A stretch of DNA of 37,156 nt from Candidatus Latescibacterota bacterium (GTDB lineage: Bacteria > Latescibacterota > UBA2968 > UBA8231): positions 1-37,156 of the forward strand of contig SICG01000025.1 in assembly GCA_009691525.1 (NCBI GenBank), read 5' to 3'. This document shows, piece after piece, positions 24,126 through 31,086 of the stretch (position 1 is the first letter of the stretch; every line of letters starts with the position of its first letter). A program made the translations under genes and the position numbers. Under the pieces are notes generated by a model. That model did not search any database. It was not told the DNA's origin and was given only the letters and a program-made list of their open reading frames with translations.

Positions 24126-24983
24126 TCAGCCCACTTCCCCGGCCACCACCGCCAGCAGGCCCAGCAGCATGCCCCACTTGAGGCGGGAACTTAGCTGGGC
24201 GCCGGGCATGGCGGCCCGGTCGTGGAGCAGGCGCCAGGAGGTCCACAAGAGCAAGGCATCTACACCCAACACCGGCACCAAGTAGGGCCAGCCGTAGATC
24301 CCCCCCAGCCAGGGCCACCAGGTGAAGACGGCCAGCACCAGCAGCAGACCGGCTGCCAGGGCAGCGGCGAAGGGCGCCCCGGTGCGCAGGGGCAGGGTGC
24401 GGGCGCCCTGGGCGCGGTCCCCTTCCACATCTTCGAGGTCCTTGATTATTTCTCGGCCAAGGTGGAAGAGGAAGGCGAACCCGGCCGGAATCCAGGCGCG
24501 GCCAAGCTGGCCGGCGGCCAGCGCGCCAAAGGGGAAGGCGGCGGCGGCCAGGGCGCTGACCAGCAGATTGCCCCACAGGGCAGTGCGTTTGAGCCACAGG
24601 TCGTAGAGGGCCAGCGCCGCGGTCACCAGGAGCGCCATCCCGCCCAGGGCGGGTCTTTGCCACCAGGCGATGCCAATTCCGGCCAGGGCCAGCACTACAC
24701 TCTGGACCAGGGCGGTGCGGCGGCTCAGGTGGCCGGCGGGCAGGGGGCGCTGGGGGCGGTTGATGCGGTCGATTTCTAGATCCGCCACATCATTGAGTCC
24801 ATTGCCGGCCCCGGCGAGCAGCGCGGCGGCCAGGGCCGCCCACCAGACCTCGGGTGGGAGCAGGTGGAGGCCGGCGGCAAAGGCACCCACGCCTACAGAG
24901 AAGGCGGTGATCAGGCAGTTAAGGGGCCGGGGGAGGAGTATCTGTCCCTTTAGTGCCCGCAGTGAGGAGGCAGAGGTATTCAT
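24126..24983 (-). CDS. UbiA-family prenyltransferase (geranylgeranylglycerol-phosphate-type)
   Basis: The protein is 285 aa with about eight or nine transmembrane helices. The two metal-diphosphate-binding Asp-rich motifs are NDVADLEID (64-72), followed by RINRPQRPLPAG, and DLEDVEGD (182-189). The first motif and its NRPQRPLPAG continuation resemble the digeranylgeranylglyceryl-phosphate-synthase-like branch of UbiA rather than MenA or bacterial UbiA, although the substrate cannot be decided from sequence. The start is ATG 24983. The open frame continues upstream, but that would overlap the HU gene on the other strand. It is divergent from HU across an AT-rich gap. MenA would also fit the mqn genes in the window and is the main alternative. 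Confidence 0.85.
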   Translation of the reverse strand: MNTSASSLRALKGQILLPRPLNCLITAFSVGVGAFAAGLHLLPPEVWWAALAAALLAGAGNGLNDVADLEIDRINRPQRPLPAGHLSRRTALVQSVVLALAGIGIAWWQRPALGGMALLVTAALALYDLWLKRTALWGNLLVSALAAAAFPFGALAAGQLGRAWIPAGFAFLFHLGREIIKDLEDVEGDRAQGARTLPLRTGAPFAAALAAGLLLVLAVFTWWPWLGGIYGWPYLVPVLGVDALLLWTSWRLLHDRAAMPGAQLSSRLKWGMLLGLLAVVAGEVG

Positions 24984-25094
24984 GGGCCTAACTAGATAAA
25001 AAGTAATTAATTTATGCAAATTTATCTTGACAGGGCTCCAGCCGGATATTACCGTAAATGCAAAAATACACAAAAAGATTTGGGAGGTATCTCC
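24984..25094. promoter_or_regulatory. AT-rich divergent promoter region between UbiA and HU genes
   Basis: This is one of the few AT-rich stretches in the window. For HU, a perfect -35 TTGACA (25027-25032) is followed after 17 bases by TACCGT, or after 14 bases by TATTAC. For the UbiA gene on the minus strand, TTGCAT followed after 17 bases by TCTAGT is possible. HU or IHF itself could bind here. Confidence 0.45.
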
Positions 25095-25436
25095 TTGTCT
25101 ACTATCACCAAAAAAGAACTCGCGCTCCTCGTCAGCCAAAGCACGGGATTCAAGAAGAACCTGACGGCACAGATGGTCGACAGCCTCTTCATCGCCATGC
25201 GCGACAATCTGATCGAAGGCGAGCGCATCGAGATCAGGGGTTTCGGCGTCTTTCAGGTCAAGGACACCCGTCCCAAACCTGCGGCCCGCAATCCGCGCAC
25301 CTGCGAGGTGATCTATGTCCCTGCCCGCCGCAAGAGCCACTTCAAGCCAGGCCGCCTGCTGAAGGAAGCCCTCCACCAAGTGCGCCCGGACGCCGGCCAG
25401 GGACAGGCCGGGGAGGCCGGTGACGCCCAGGCTTAG
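25095..25436 (+). CDS. HU/IHF-family DNA-binding protein
   Basis: The protein is 113 aa when started at TTG 25095, which has a strong GGGAGG 7 bases upstream. An upstream ATG at 25014 would add 27 residues without family character and lies before the likely promoter. The body is the classical HU fold: TITKKELALLVSQ, then RIEIRGFGVFQVKDT and the DNA-arm signature RPKPAARNPRT. It ends in a short Gly/Gln/Ala-rich tail (about 15 residues) beyond the usual 90-95. It binds and bends DNA as a dimer in the nucleoid. The gene's 3' end overlaps the start of the peptidase gene by 17 bases in another frame. Confidence 0.93.
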   Translation: MSTITKKELALLVSQSTGFKKNLTAQMVDSLFIAMRDNLIEGERIEIRGFGVFQVKDTRPKPAARNPRTCEVIYVPARRKSHFKPGRLLKEALHQVRPDAGQGQAGEAGDAQA

Positions 25437-27438
25437 GCGGGCAGCGATCTGGTTGCTGCTGGGCGGCCTCTGGCTGCTTAGATCCGAGGCAGGGGCTCAA
25501 TTACTCATCGGTGCCCGCTGGTCGTCGCCGGCCCAACTAGCGGATCTGAAGCCGCTTCAGGTCCGCTATATCGCCTCCCACTTGGTCCTGGTGCAGGGGG
25601 ACGAAGGCACTGTCCGGCAGCTGGAGCACTGGGGCTTGTCCCTGGTTTTCAGCGACCATCTCCTCCCGGGGGAGGCGTATTTTATCGCCGACCACCTCGA
25701 TCTGCCCCTTGCCCGTCGAACCTCTCTGGTGTATCGCGATCCCTCCGGTTGGGCGCTGTTGCGCCTGCCCTCTGCGGGGTTGAGTGAGGCGCTCGAGTAC
25801 CATCACTTCCTCTGGCCCCTGCCCGAAGAGTACAGCCTGCGCGGTTGGCAGCCGGCGCGGGCCAAACCCGCTGCTACCCACGCGCTGACCCTCGCCCATC
25901 TGATTGGCGCGGTGGATGAGCAACGACTGCGCGCCCATGTGGAGAGCCTGGTCCTCGTGGACCCGGCGCTGGGCAGCGCCGACCCCAGTAACTGGCGCAC
26001 CCGGTACGCCCGCCGGCCCGAAACCTACGCCAGCACCCAGTATATCCGCGACCAACTAGCATCTTCCCTGGGCGAAGGGGCGGTTTTTGTCGAGCCCTTC
26101 CGGATCAGCGAGGGGGATTCGACCATGTACAACGTGGTCGGAAATCTCTACGGTACCGCTCCCGATGCCGGCTACTACGTGGTCTGCGCCCATTACGACG
26201 CCATCGGGGTGCGCACCCGGGGCGGATGGGATTGGCGCACCGACCCGGCTCCCGGAGCTGACGACAACGCCACAGGTGTGGCCCTGGTGCTGGAGTGCGC
26301 CCGGGTTCTGGCCGAGCAACACTTTCCCTGGTCCATCCGTTTCGTGGCCTTTTCGGGGGAGGAGTTGGGGCTGTGGGGCAGCAAGGCCTACGCCACCCAG
26401 GCGGTGGAGCGGGACGAGCGCATCCTCGGGGTGCTCAACTTCGATATGATCGGCTTCAACGACCTGAGCCAGCGCCTCGAACTGGTCACCAATCCGGCCT
26501 CGCGCTGGCTGGTGGAGCAGATGCGCCAGAGCAACCGGCGCTACGGTATCGGCCTCAAGGTGGAGGTGCTGGAGGACGAGTTCGCCGGGCTCAGCGACCA
26601 CGCCCCTTTCTGGGCCCGGGGTTTTGACGCGATCCTGGGCATCGAAAATTACCTGCCCACCGATCCGGACACCTATGGGGTGCGCAACGGCGACTACCGC
26701 ATCAACACCCAGTACCACTCGGTGCTGGATTTGCCAGACAGCGTCAACTACGAGTTGGTCAAGCGCGTCACCCAGTTGACCGTGGCCACCCTGGGCCAGT
26801 ACGGGCTGGAGGAGGGCCTGCCCGACCTGGCAGTGTTCACCGGGGACCTGCGCAGCGATGGCGGTGACGACCTGGTGGTGCGGATCAGCAACCTGGGGTT
26901 GGGGCCAGTGGTAGATCCCTACCGGGTGCGGGTGCAGCGCTGCCGGGCTGATTCGACCGGGTGCGCGGTAGTCTACGACCAGCTGCAGGTGGAGTCCCTG
27001 GCCGCCGGTGATGTGGTGGATCTGAAGATTCCCTGGGACCGTTTCGGGGAGGTGGTGTTCCTGATCGAGGCAGACCCCGATAGTCAGGTGGTGGAGGCGG
27101 ACGAGGCGGATAATCGGGCGTTCCAGCATGCGCGCCTGGTGCCGCATCAGGACATTGTGGTCTTCCCCAATCCCTTCCGGGTGGGACAGGATCAGTACGT
27201 GTCCTTCAGTGGGCTGCCGCGGCGAGCCCTGGTGCGGATCACCACCCTTCAGGGAGAGCCGGTATGGAGCGGCGCCGAGGACCGCAAGAATCAGGAGAAA
27301 GCGGTGCTGGATTTTGAGGTGCGTTGGCGCGGCGATAACGAGGATGGCAACGAGGTGGGCAGTGGGGTGTACGCCTACACCATCACCGACGTCCAGGGTA
27401 AGGTGCTGCGGCGGGACAAGGTCGCCGTGGTGCGCTAG
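25420..27438 (+). CDS. Secreted M28 family zinc peptidase with CARDB-like and type IX secretion C-terminal domains
   Basis: The protein is 672 aa. Residues 1-26 form a signal peptide (AAIWLLLGGLWLL then SEAGAQ). The M28 catalytic domain (about 200-460) has the expected zinc site: H258 (CAHYDA), D281 (GADDNATG), catalytic E314 with E315 (GEELG), D342 (NFDMIG) and a His near 433 (QYHS). A CARDB-like beta domain follows (about 468-565). Residues 579-672 are a T9SS-type sorting domain (VVFPNPF, then LVRITTLQGEPVW, then GNEVGSGVYAYTITD). The start is GTG 25420, inside the HU gene. It should be exported and cleaved or anchored at the cell surface, removing N-terminal residues from peptides. The T9SS machinery itself is outside the window. 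Confidence 0.92.
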   Translation: MTPRLRRAAIWLLLGGLWLLRSEAGAQLLIGARWSSPAQLADLKPLQVRYIASHLVLVQGDEGTVRQLEHWGLSLVFSDHLLPGEAYFIADHLDLPLARRTSLVYRDPSGWALLRLPSAGLSEALEYHHFLWPLPEEYSLRGWQPARAKPAATHALTLAHLIGAVDEQRLRAHVESLVLVDPALGSADPSNWRTRYARRPETYASTQYIRDQLASSLGEGAVFVEPFRISEGDSTMYNVVGNLYGTAPDAGYYVVCAHYDAIGVRTRGGWDWRTDPAPGADDNATGVALVLECARVLAEQHFPWSIRFVAFSGEELGLWGSKAYATQAVERDERILGVLNFDMIGFNDLSQRLELVTNPASRWLVEQMRQSNRRYGIGLKVEVLEDEFAGLSDHAPFWARGFDAILGIENYLPTDPDTYGVRNGDYRINTQYHSVLDLPDSVNYELVKRVTQLTVATLGQYGLEEGLPDLAVFTGDLRSDGGDDLVVRISNLGLGPVVDPYRVRVQRCRADSTGCAVVYDQLQVESLAAGDVVDLKIPWDRFGEVVFLIEADPDSQVVEADEADNRAFQHARLVPHQDIVVFPNPFRVGQDQYVSFSGLPRRALVRITTLQGEPVWSGAEDRKNQEKAVLDFEVRWRGDNEDGNEVGSGVYAYTITDVQGKVLRRDKVAVVR

Positions 27439-28070
27439 GCCTCCTTCAGCAACGCCCGCATCTTCTCCCGCCAGTTTTCCGGATAGTGCAGTTTTCCCTC
27501 CAGCCGGAAATCGGCCACCAGTTCCCTCAAGAGTTGAATCCTCGTTTCCCGGTCTGGGTTTTCTTTTAGATGAGTGCGGACCTGGGCTAGCTGCTCCAGG
27601 TATTCGACAAATTCCCCGTCGAAGAGGGCTTCCAGATTGCGACGCAGGCGACCGGCCAGGGCCGGACTGGCGCCGCTGGTGCTGATGCTCAGGCGCAGAG
27701 GGCCGGGGTGGACTAGGGCGGCCATGCCCAGGTTGGAGCACTCGGGACGGTCGTAGGTGTTGATCAGCAGCCCGCGTTCCCGGGCCAGGACAAAGACCTG
27801 CTGGCCCAGGTCCGGATCAGACACGGTATTGAGCACTAGCCAGACCCCGTCCAGGTCTGCCGGCGCCCAGCGCCGCACCTGGTGGAGAAAACGCCCAGCC
27901 CATGCCTGTAACTGCGGGCACAGGGTGGGACTGACCACGATGAGGCGGGCACCGGCCTCCAGCAGGCGGCCGGCTTTGTCGGCGGCTTCGGCGCCACCGC
28001 CGATGATCAGGCAGGGCTGGTCGAGCACATCCAGGCCCACCTGGAAATAGGGGTTGGCGGCCCGGTTCAT
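27435..28070 (-). CDS. Precorrin-2 dehydrogenase/sirohydrochlorin ferrochelatase-like (siroheme synthesis)
   Basis: The protein is 211 aa of the Met8p/SirC/CysG N-terminal family. The Rossmann motif LIIGGGAEAADKAGRLLEAG is at about 21-40, followed by LIVVSP and a STSGASPALAGRLRRNLE segment typical of the family. It oxidises precorrin-2 with NAD and may insert iron to give siroheme, the cofactor of sulfite and nitrite reductases. It is the last gene of the cluster with rhodanese and moaB-like genes. Its ATG overlaps the moaB-like stop (ATGA). Its stop and that of the convergent peptidase gene share the palindrome CTAG (27435-27438). Fused uroporphyrinogen methyltransferase is absent. Confidence 0.9.
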   Translation of the reverse strand: MNRAANPYFQVGLDVLDQPCLIIGGGAEAADKAGRLLEAGARLIVVSPTLCPQLQAWAGRFLHQVRRWAPADLDGVWLVLNTVSDPDLGQQVFVLARERGLLINTYDRPECSNLGMAALVHPGPLRLSISTSGASPALAGRLRRNLEALFDGEFVEYLEQLAQVRTHLKENPDRETRIQLLRELVADFRLEGKLHYPENWREKMRALLKEA

Positions 28071-28576
28071 CCGTAGCGGTGGAGCTGGCTGACCATATGT
28101 CCCAGTTCGGGCAGAATGAGTTTTTCCATCGCCAGTCTCACCGCCCCCGTGGAGCCGGGCAGGGAGAAGAGGACGCGGCCCTGATAGGCGCCGGCCACCG
28201 CCCGCGAGAGCATGGCCCCGGAGCCGATCTCCTGGTAAGAGAGAAAACGGAACAGTTCCCCGAACCCGTCGAGGCGTTTTTCCAGCAGCGGGGCCACCGT
28301 GTCGTAGGTGTGGTCGCGGGGGGCGATGCCGGTGCCGCCGTTGAGGATGATGGCCTGGCAGGCCGGGCGTTGGACCTGTATAGCCAGTTCACCCTTGATC
28401 AGCATGGGCTCGTCCTTGATGACGACGTAATGGACGATCTGGTGGCCCTGGGTCGTGAGCAGTTCTTTGATGAGCTGGCCGCTCTTGTCGCCCTGTTCGT
28501 CTCGGGTGTCGCTGACGGTGATCACCGCGCAGCCCACTTGGCTGGGACCTTCTTTTAGATGTTCCTGGTACGCCAT
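28067..28576 (-). CDS. MoaB/MogA-family molybdopterin biosynthesis protein
   Basis: The protein is 169 aa, with the MoCF-biosynthesis fold (VGCAVITVSDTRDEQGDKSG; ILNGGTGIAPRDHTYD; LPGSTGAVRLAMEKL). These proteins bind molybdopterin and adenylylate it before molybdenum insertion. The GGTGIAPRD motif is the ligand-binding signature. It overlaps the siroheme gene by four bases and follows the rhodanese gene by ten, so the three form a tight minus-strand operon linking sulfur transfer, molybdopterin and siroheme. No molybdoenzyme is encoded in the window. Confidence 0.92.
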   Translation of the reverse strand: MAYQEHLKEGPSQVGCAVITVSDTRDEQGDKSGQLIKELLTTQGHQIVHYVVIKDEPMLIKGELAIQVQRPACQAIILNGGTGIAPRDHTYDTVAPLLEKRLDGFGELFRFLSYQEIGSGAMLSRAVAGAYQGRVLFSLPGSTGAVRLAMEKLILPELGHMVSQLHRYG

Positions 28577-28586
28577 AATGCCCTCT

Positions 28587-29027
28587 CTATTCTTTTTCTT
28601 TGAGTGCTAAGGCCGCATATCCCTGGTCTGCGGGCGAACCCTGCTCCACGGGCAGGCCCAGCTCGAGCCAGCCTTTCTCCACTACCCGGCCGAACTGGTC
28701 GCGCACCCCGCCGAAACCGCCCCGGACATTGGCCACGCAGGTATAGCCGGCAGCCACCAGCGCTTCGGCGGCCCGGGCCGAGCGCTGGCCCGACTGGCAG
28801 CCTACCAGCAGCTTGGACTCCGGCGGGAAGGCTTTCTCCATCACCTGGAGAAAGTCGGGGTTGGGGGTCATGCCGGTGGCCTGGCGATGGAAGAGGGGGA
28901 CGTTATAGGCGCCGGCCGGGTGCCCCTGCTCGTACTCAGGGGTGGAACGCACGTCCACATAGACATAACCCGTGTTGCCCCGCAACAGCTCCAGGGTTTC
29001 AGGCGGGGAATACTCGCCAAAACTCAT
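28587..29027 (-). CDS. Rhodanese-like sulfurtransferase
   Basis: The protein is 146 aa when started at ATG 29027, which has a perfect AGGAGG 7 bases upstream. An in-frame ATG at 29054 would add nine residues but lacks a ribosome site. The single rhodanese domain has VYVDVRSTPEYEQGHPAGAYNVP and the active-site loop GCQSGQRSA with Cys77 in the six-residue CxxGxR form. It carries sulfane sulfur as a persulfide. It is the first gene of a three-gene run with the moaB-like and siroheme genes. Confidence 0.92.
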   Translation of the reverse strand: MSFGEYSPPETLELLRGNTGYVYVDVRSTPEYEQGHPAGAYNVPLFHRQATGMTPNPDFLQVMEKAFPPESKLLVGCQSGQRSARAAEALVAAGYTCVANVRGGFGGVRDQFGRVVEKGWLELGLPVEQGSPADQGYAALALKEKE

Positions 29028-29071
29028 CGGATAAACCTCCTGACGGATGAACATCCCCTGCTAATCGAAAA

Positions 29072-29089
29072 TCACCGGTTTCACGGTGA
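29072..29089 (-). terminator. Weak hairpin between the zinc-ribbon gene and the rhodanese gene
   Basis: TCACCG (29072-29077) pairs with CGGTGA (29084-29089) around a 6-nt loop. On the minus strand it is followed by TTTTCG. It could partly terminate the upstream membrane zinc-ribbon transcript. Confidence 0.35.
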
Positions 29090-29098
29090 CGATGTTTT

Positions 29099-29482
29099 TT
29101 AGGTGGTGTACCAACAGTTGTGCGAACAAAAATCCAGACCCTGGCGGCGGATGAAGCGCGGGTTGGCCTGGGTGGCACCGCAGACCTGGCACTGGGGTGC
29201 GGGCTCCGAGGTCAACAGGTGGTCGAGCACCATGTTGAAGTAATACCCGCCGCGCCAGCCCAGCAATACCAGGGCAATCGGTTCCAGCACCTGGACCCCG
29301 CTCAGATCCCGGCCGCCGCTGAGCAACAGGCCGCCAACCAGGGCCGGCCATAGCGGTAGCAGTTGGGAACCGGCCAGACCGGGCAGGGTCTGGCCCAGCC
29401 GCCGTTGCAGCAGGCGGCTCAGAGACGAGGCCAACAGGATATTGGCGGCGAGTTTGGCGAGCAGGAGATAAGCTGGAGGCAT
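29099..29482 (-). CDS. Small membrane protein with C-terminal four-Cys zinc ribbon (unknown function)
   Basis: The protein is 127 aa. It has about three hydrophobic segments (YLLLAKLAANILLASSL, LLPLWPALVGGLLL, VLEPIALVLLGWRGGYYF) followed by a C-terminal zinc-ribbon-like motif: C98, C101 (CQVCG), C119 and C123 (CSHNC), a C-x2-C-x17-C-x3-C arrangement resembling TRASH-type or metal-sensing ribbons. I do not recognise the family. The ribosome site before ATG 29482 is poor, but the Cys pattern and hydrophobic pattern argue for a real gene. It is upstream of rhodanese, moaB and sirC-like genes on the same strand and divergent from clpP. A role in sulfur or metal handling is only an inference from context. 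Confidence 0.65.
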   Translation of the reverse strand: MPPAYLLLAKLAANILLASSLSRLLQRRLGQTLPGLAGSQLLPLWPALVGGLLLSGGRDLSGVQVLEPIALVLLGWRGGYYFNMVLDHLLTSEPAPQCQVCGATQANPRFIRRQGLDFCSHNCWYTT

Positions 29483-29510
29483 GGCCTTGGTAAAACACCG
29501 CGAGTATTGA

Positions 29511-29538
29511 AATCTAGTAAAACGGGGCGGGCAGACAA
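29511..29538 (-). promoter_or_regulatory. Candidate promoter for the membrane zinc-ribbon gene
   Basis: On the minus strand, TTGTCT (29538-29533) and TAGATT (29516-29511) are separated by 16 bases, about 30 bases upstream of ATG 29482. It is divergent from the clpP promoter. Confidence 0.38.
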
Positions 29539-29550
29539 GCCCGGGCCGGT

Positions 29551-29579
29551 TTGACGCCGGTGGGGAGGCCCTTTATATT
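29551..29579 (+). promoter_or_regulatory. Sigma70-like promoter for the clpP gene
   Basis: TTGACG (29551-29556) and TATATT (29574-29579) are separated by 17 bases. The start would be near 29586, giving a leader of about 27 bases before ATG 29613, with GGAG for the ribosome site. Confidence 0.6.
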
Positions 29580-29612
29580 CTCAAAACCTTCACGAAAATA
29601 CCGGAGATCGAG

Positions 29613-30215
29613 ATGGCAGAAAAGGAAGAAGAAGGATTGCTGAAGGGCCTCCAGGAAAGAAATCTGGAAAACACCCTGCTCAAGGCCCGCAAGGTCTTTT
29701 TCTGGACCGACGTCAATGACGAGTCGGCCAAGGCGGTGGTAACCCGGCTGCTCTCGCTCGACGCAGAGGACGGGGAAAAGGAGATCGTGCTCTACGTCAA
29801 CAGCCCCGGGGGTTCCATTCACGACGGGCTGGCCATCTACGACGCCATGCAGGCCATCCGCTCCCCGGTGTCCACGGTGTGTACCGGCATGGCTGCCAGC
29901 ATGGGCGCGGTGTTGCTGGCCGGCGGTGCCAAGGGCCGGCGTTTCGCCTGGCCGCACGCCCGGGTGATGATCCACCAGCCGCTCTACTCCCGGACGGTGA
30001 CTGGCACCTCCACCGACCTGGAGATCCACGCCCGCGAGATCATGCGGGCCCGCGAGGAGATCAACCGGATGCTGGCCGGGCACACCGGCCAGTCCCTGGA
30101 AAAGATCACCCAGGATACCGACCGCGATTACTGGATGTCGGCCCAGGAAGCCAAGCAGTACGGGCTGATCGACGAGGTAATCACCACGGTGGGCCCCGGC
30201 CCCGACGGAAAGTAA
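29613..30215 (+). CDS. clpP: ATP-dependent Clp protease proteolytic subunit
   Basis: The protein is 200 aa, the usual ClpP length. The catalytic triad is visible: S96 (GMAASMGA), H121 (VMIHQPLYS) and D172 (DRDYWM), with the [19 protein letters not shown] segment (61-79) before it. The N-terminus is acidic (AEKEEEG) and shows no propeptide with the usual processing site, so it may be a ClpP paralogue used with a different ATPase. No clpX or clpA is next to it, unlike the common clpP-clpX pair. It has its own promoter and a strong terminator, so it is monocistronic. Confidence 0.93.
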   Translation: MAEKEEEGLLKGLQERNLENTLLKARKVFFWTDVNDESAKAVVTRLLSLDAEDGEKEIVLYVNSPGGSIHDGLAIYDAMQAIRSPVSTVCTGMAASMGAVLLAGGAKGRRFAWPHARVMIHQPLYSRTVTGTSTDLEIHAREIMRAREEINRMLAGHTGQSLEKITQDTDRDYWMSAQEAKQYGLIDEVITTVGPGPDGK

Positions 30216-30244
30216 GCGCTGCGCCACAGCAACCGAAACAACGA

Positions 30245-30281
30245 CCGCTGATCTGCCTGGCAGATCAGCGGTTTTATTTTT
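30245..30281 (+). terminator. Strong rho-independent terminator after clpP
   Basis: A near-continuous 13-bp stem, ccgctgatctgcc (30245-30257) with ggcagatcagcgg (30259-30271), is followed by TTTTATTTTT. It ends inside the stop codon of the convergent mutM gene (30274-30276). Confidence 0.92.
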
Positions 30282-31086
30282 CCTGGCAACGCGGGCAGTA
30301 GAAGGTGCTGCGTCCTCCGAGCACGGTGCTCTCCACCGGGCGCTCGCAGACCAGACAGTTCTCGCCGGCCCGGCCGTACACGGCCAGCCGCTGCTGGAAG
30401 CGGCCGCCCTGGCCGCTGCCCAGGTAGTCGCTGATGGTGGTGCCGCCCCGGCGGATGGCTTCGCGCAGGATACCTTTGACCTCCCGGACTAACACCTTGA
30501 GCTGGTCTGGCATCAGCTCTTCGGCTGGGGTGAGGGGGTGGATGCCGGCGCGGAACAGGGATTCGCTGGCGTAGATGTTGCCCACCCCAACCACCACCTG
30601 GTTGTCCATCAGCAGGGCCTTGATGGGCCGGTGGCGGCACTGGCACTGGGCGCTTAGGTAGGCCGCGTCGAAACCCGCCTTCAGGGGCTCGGGCCCCAAC
30701 TCGCTCAGATAGGGGCAGCCGGCTTCCTCGCCCGGATCGAGGACCAGTACCAGGCCGAAGCGCCGCGGGTCGGAGAAGACCAGGGGCGGGCCCTGGTCCA
30801 ACTCTAGGATCACGTGGTCGTGTTTCTCGCCTGGGGACCGAAAGACCAGGTTGCCGGTCATGCCCAGGTGGACCAGCAGGGCGCGGCCGGACTCGAGATC
30901 GAGGAGCAGGTACTTGGCGCGGCGGCGCGCTCCGGTGAACAAATCGCCGGCCAGGCGGCGCAGTTGCGCGGCGGGCAGGGGGGCGCGCAGGTCTTTGTCG
31001 CTGGTGCGGACCGAGGCGATGCGCCGGCCATTGAGGTGGCGCTGCATGGCCCGGCGCACGGTTTCGACCTCGGGAAGTTCGGGCAT
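30274..31086 (-). CDS. mutM: Formamidopyrimidine-DNA glycosylase (MutM/Fpg)
   Basis: The protein is 270 aa, typical of Fpg. It starts MPELPEVET with the catalytic N-terminal proline and Glu3. K58 (RRAKYLLL) is the beta-elimination lysine. The helix-two-turns-helix region includes MDNQVVVGVGNIYASE, and the C-terminal zinc finger has four Cys (CLVC then CPRC). It removes oxidised purines such as 8-oxoguanine and nicks the strand. Its ATG overlaps the stop of the Gfo/Idh gene by one base (TGATG), placing a DNA-repair gene at the end of a sugar-catabolic operon. Confidence 0.97.
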   Translation of the reverse strand: MPELPEVETVRRAMQRHLNGRRIASVRTSDKDLRAPLPAAQLRRLAGDLFTGARRRAKYLLLDLESGRALLVHLGMTGNLVFRSPGEKHDHVILELDQGPPLVFSDPRRFGLVLVLDPGEEAGCPYLSELGPEPLKAGFDAAYLSAQCQCRHRPIKALLMDNQVVVGVGNIYASESLFRAGIHPLTPAEELMPDQLKVLVREVKGILREAIRRGGTTISDYLGSGQGGRFQQRLAVYGRAGENCLVCERPVESTVLGGRSTFYCPRCQEK

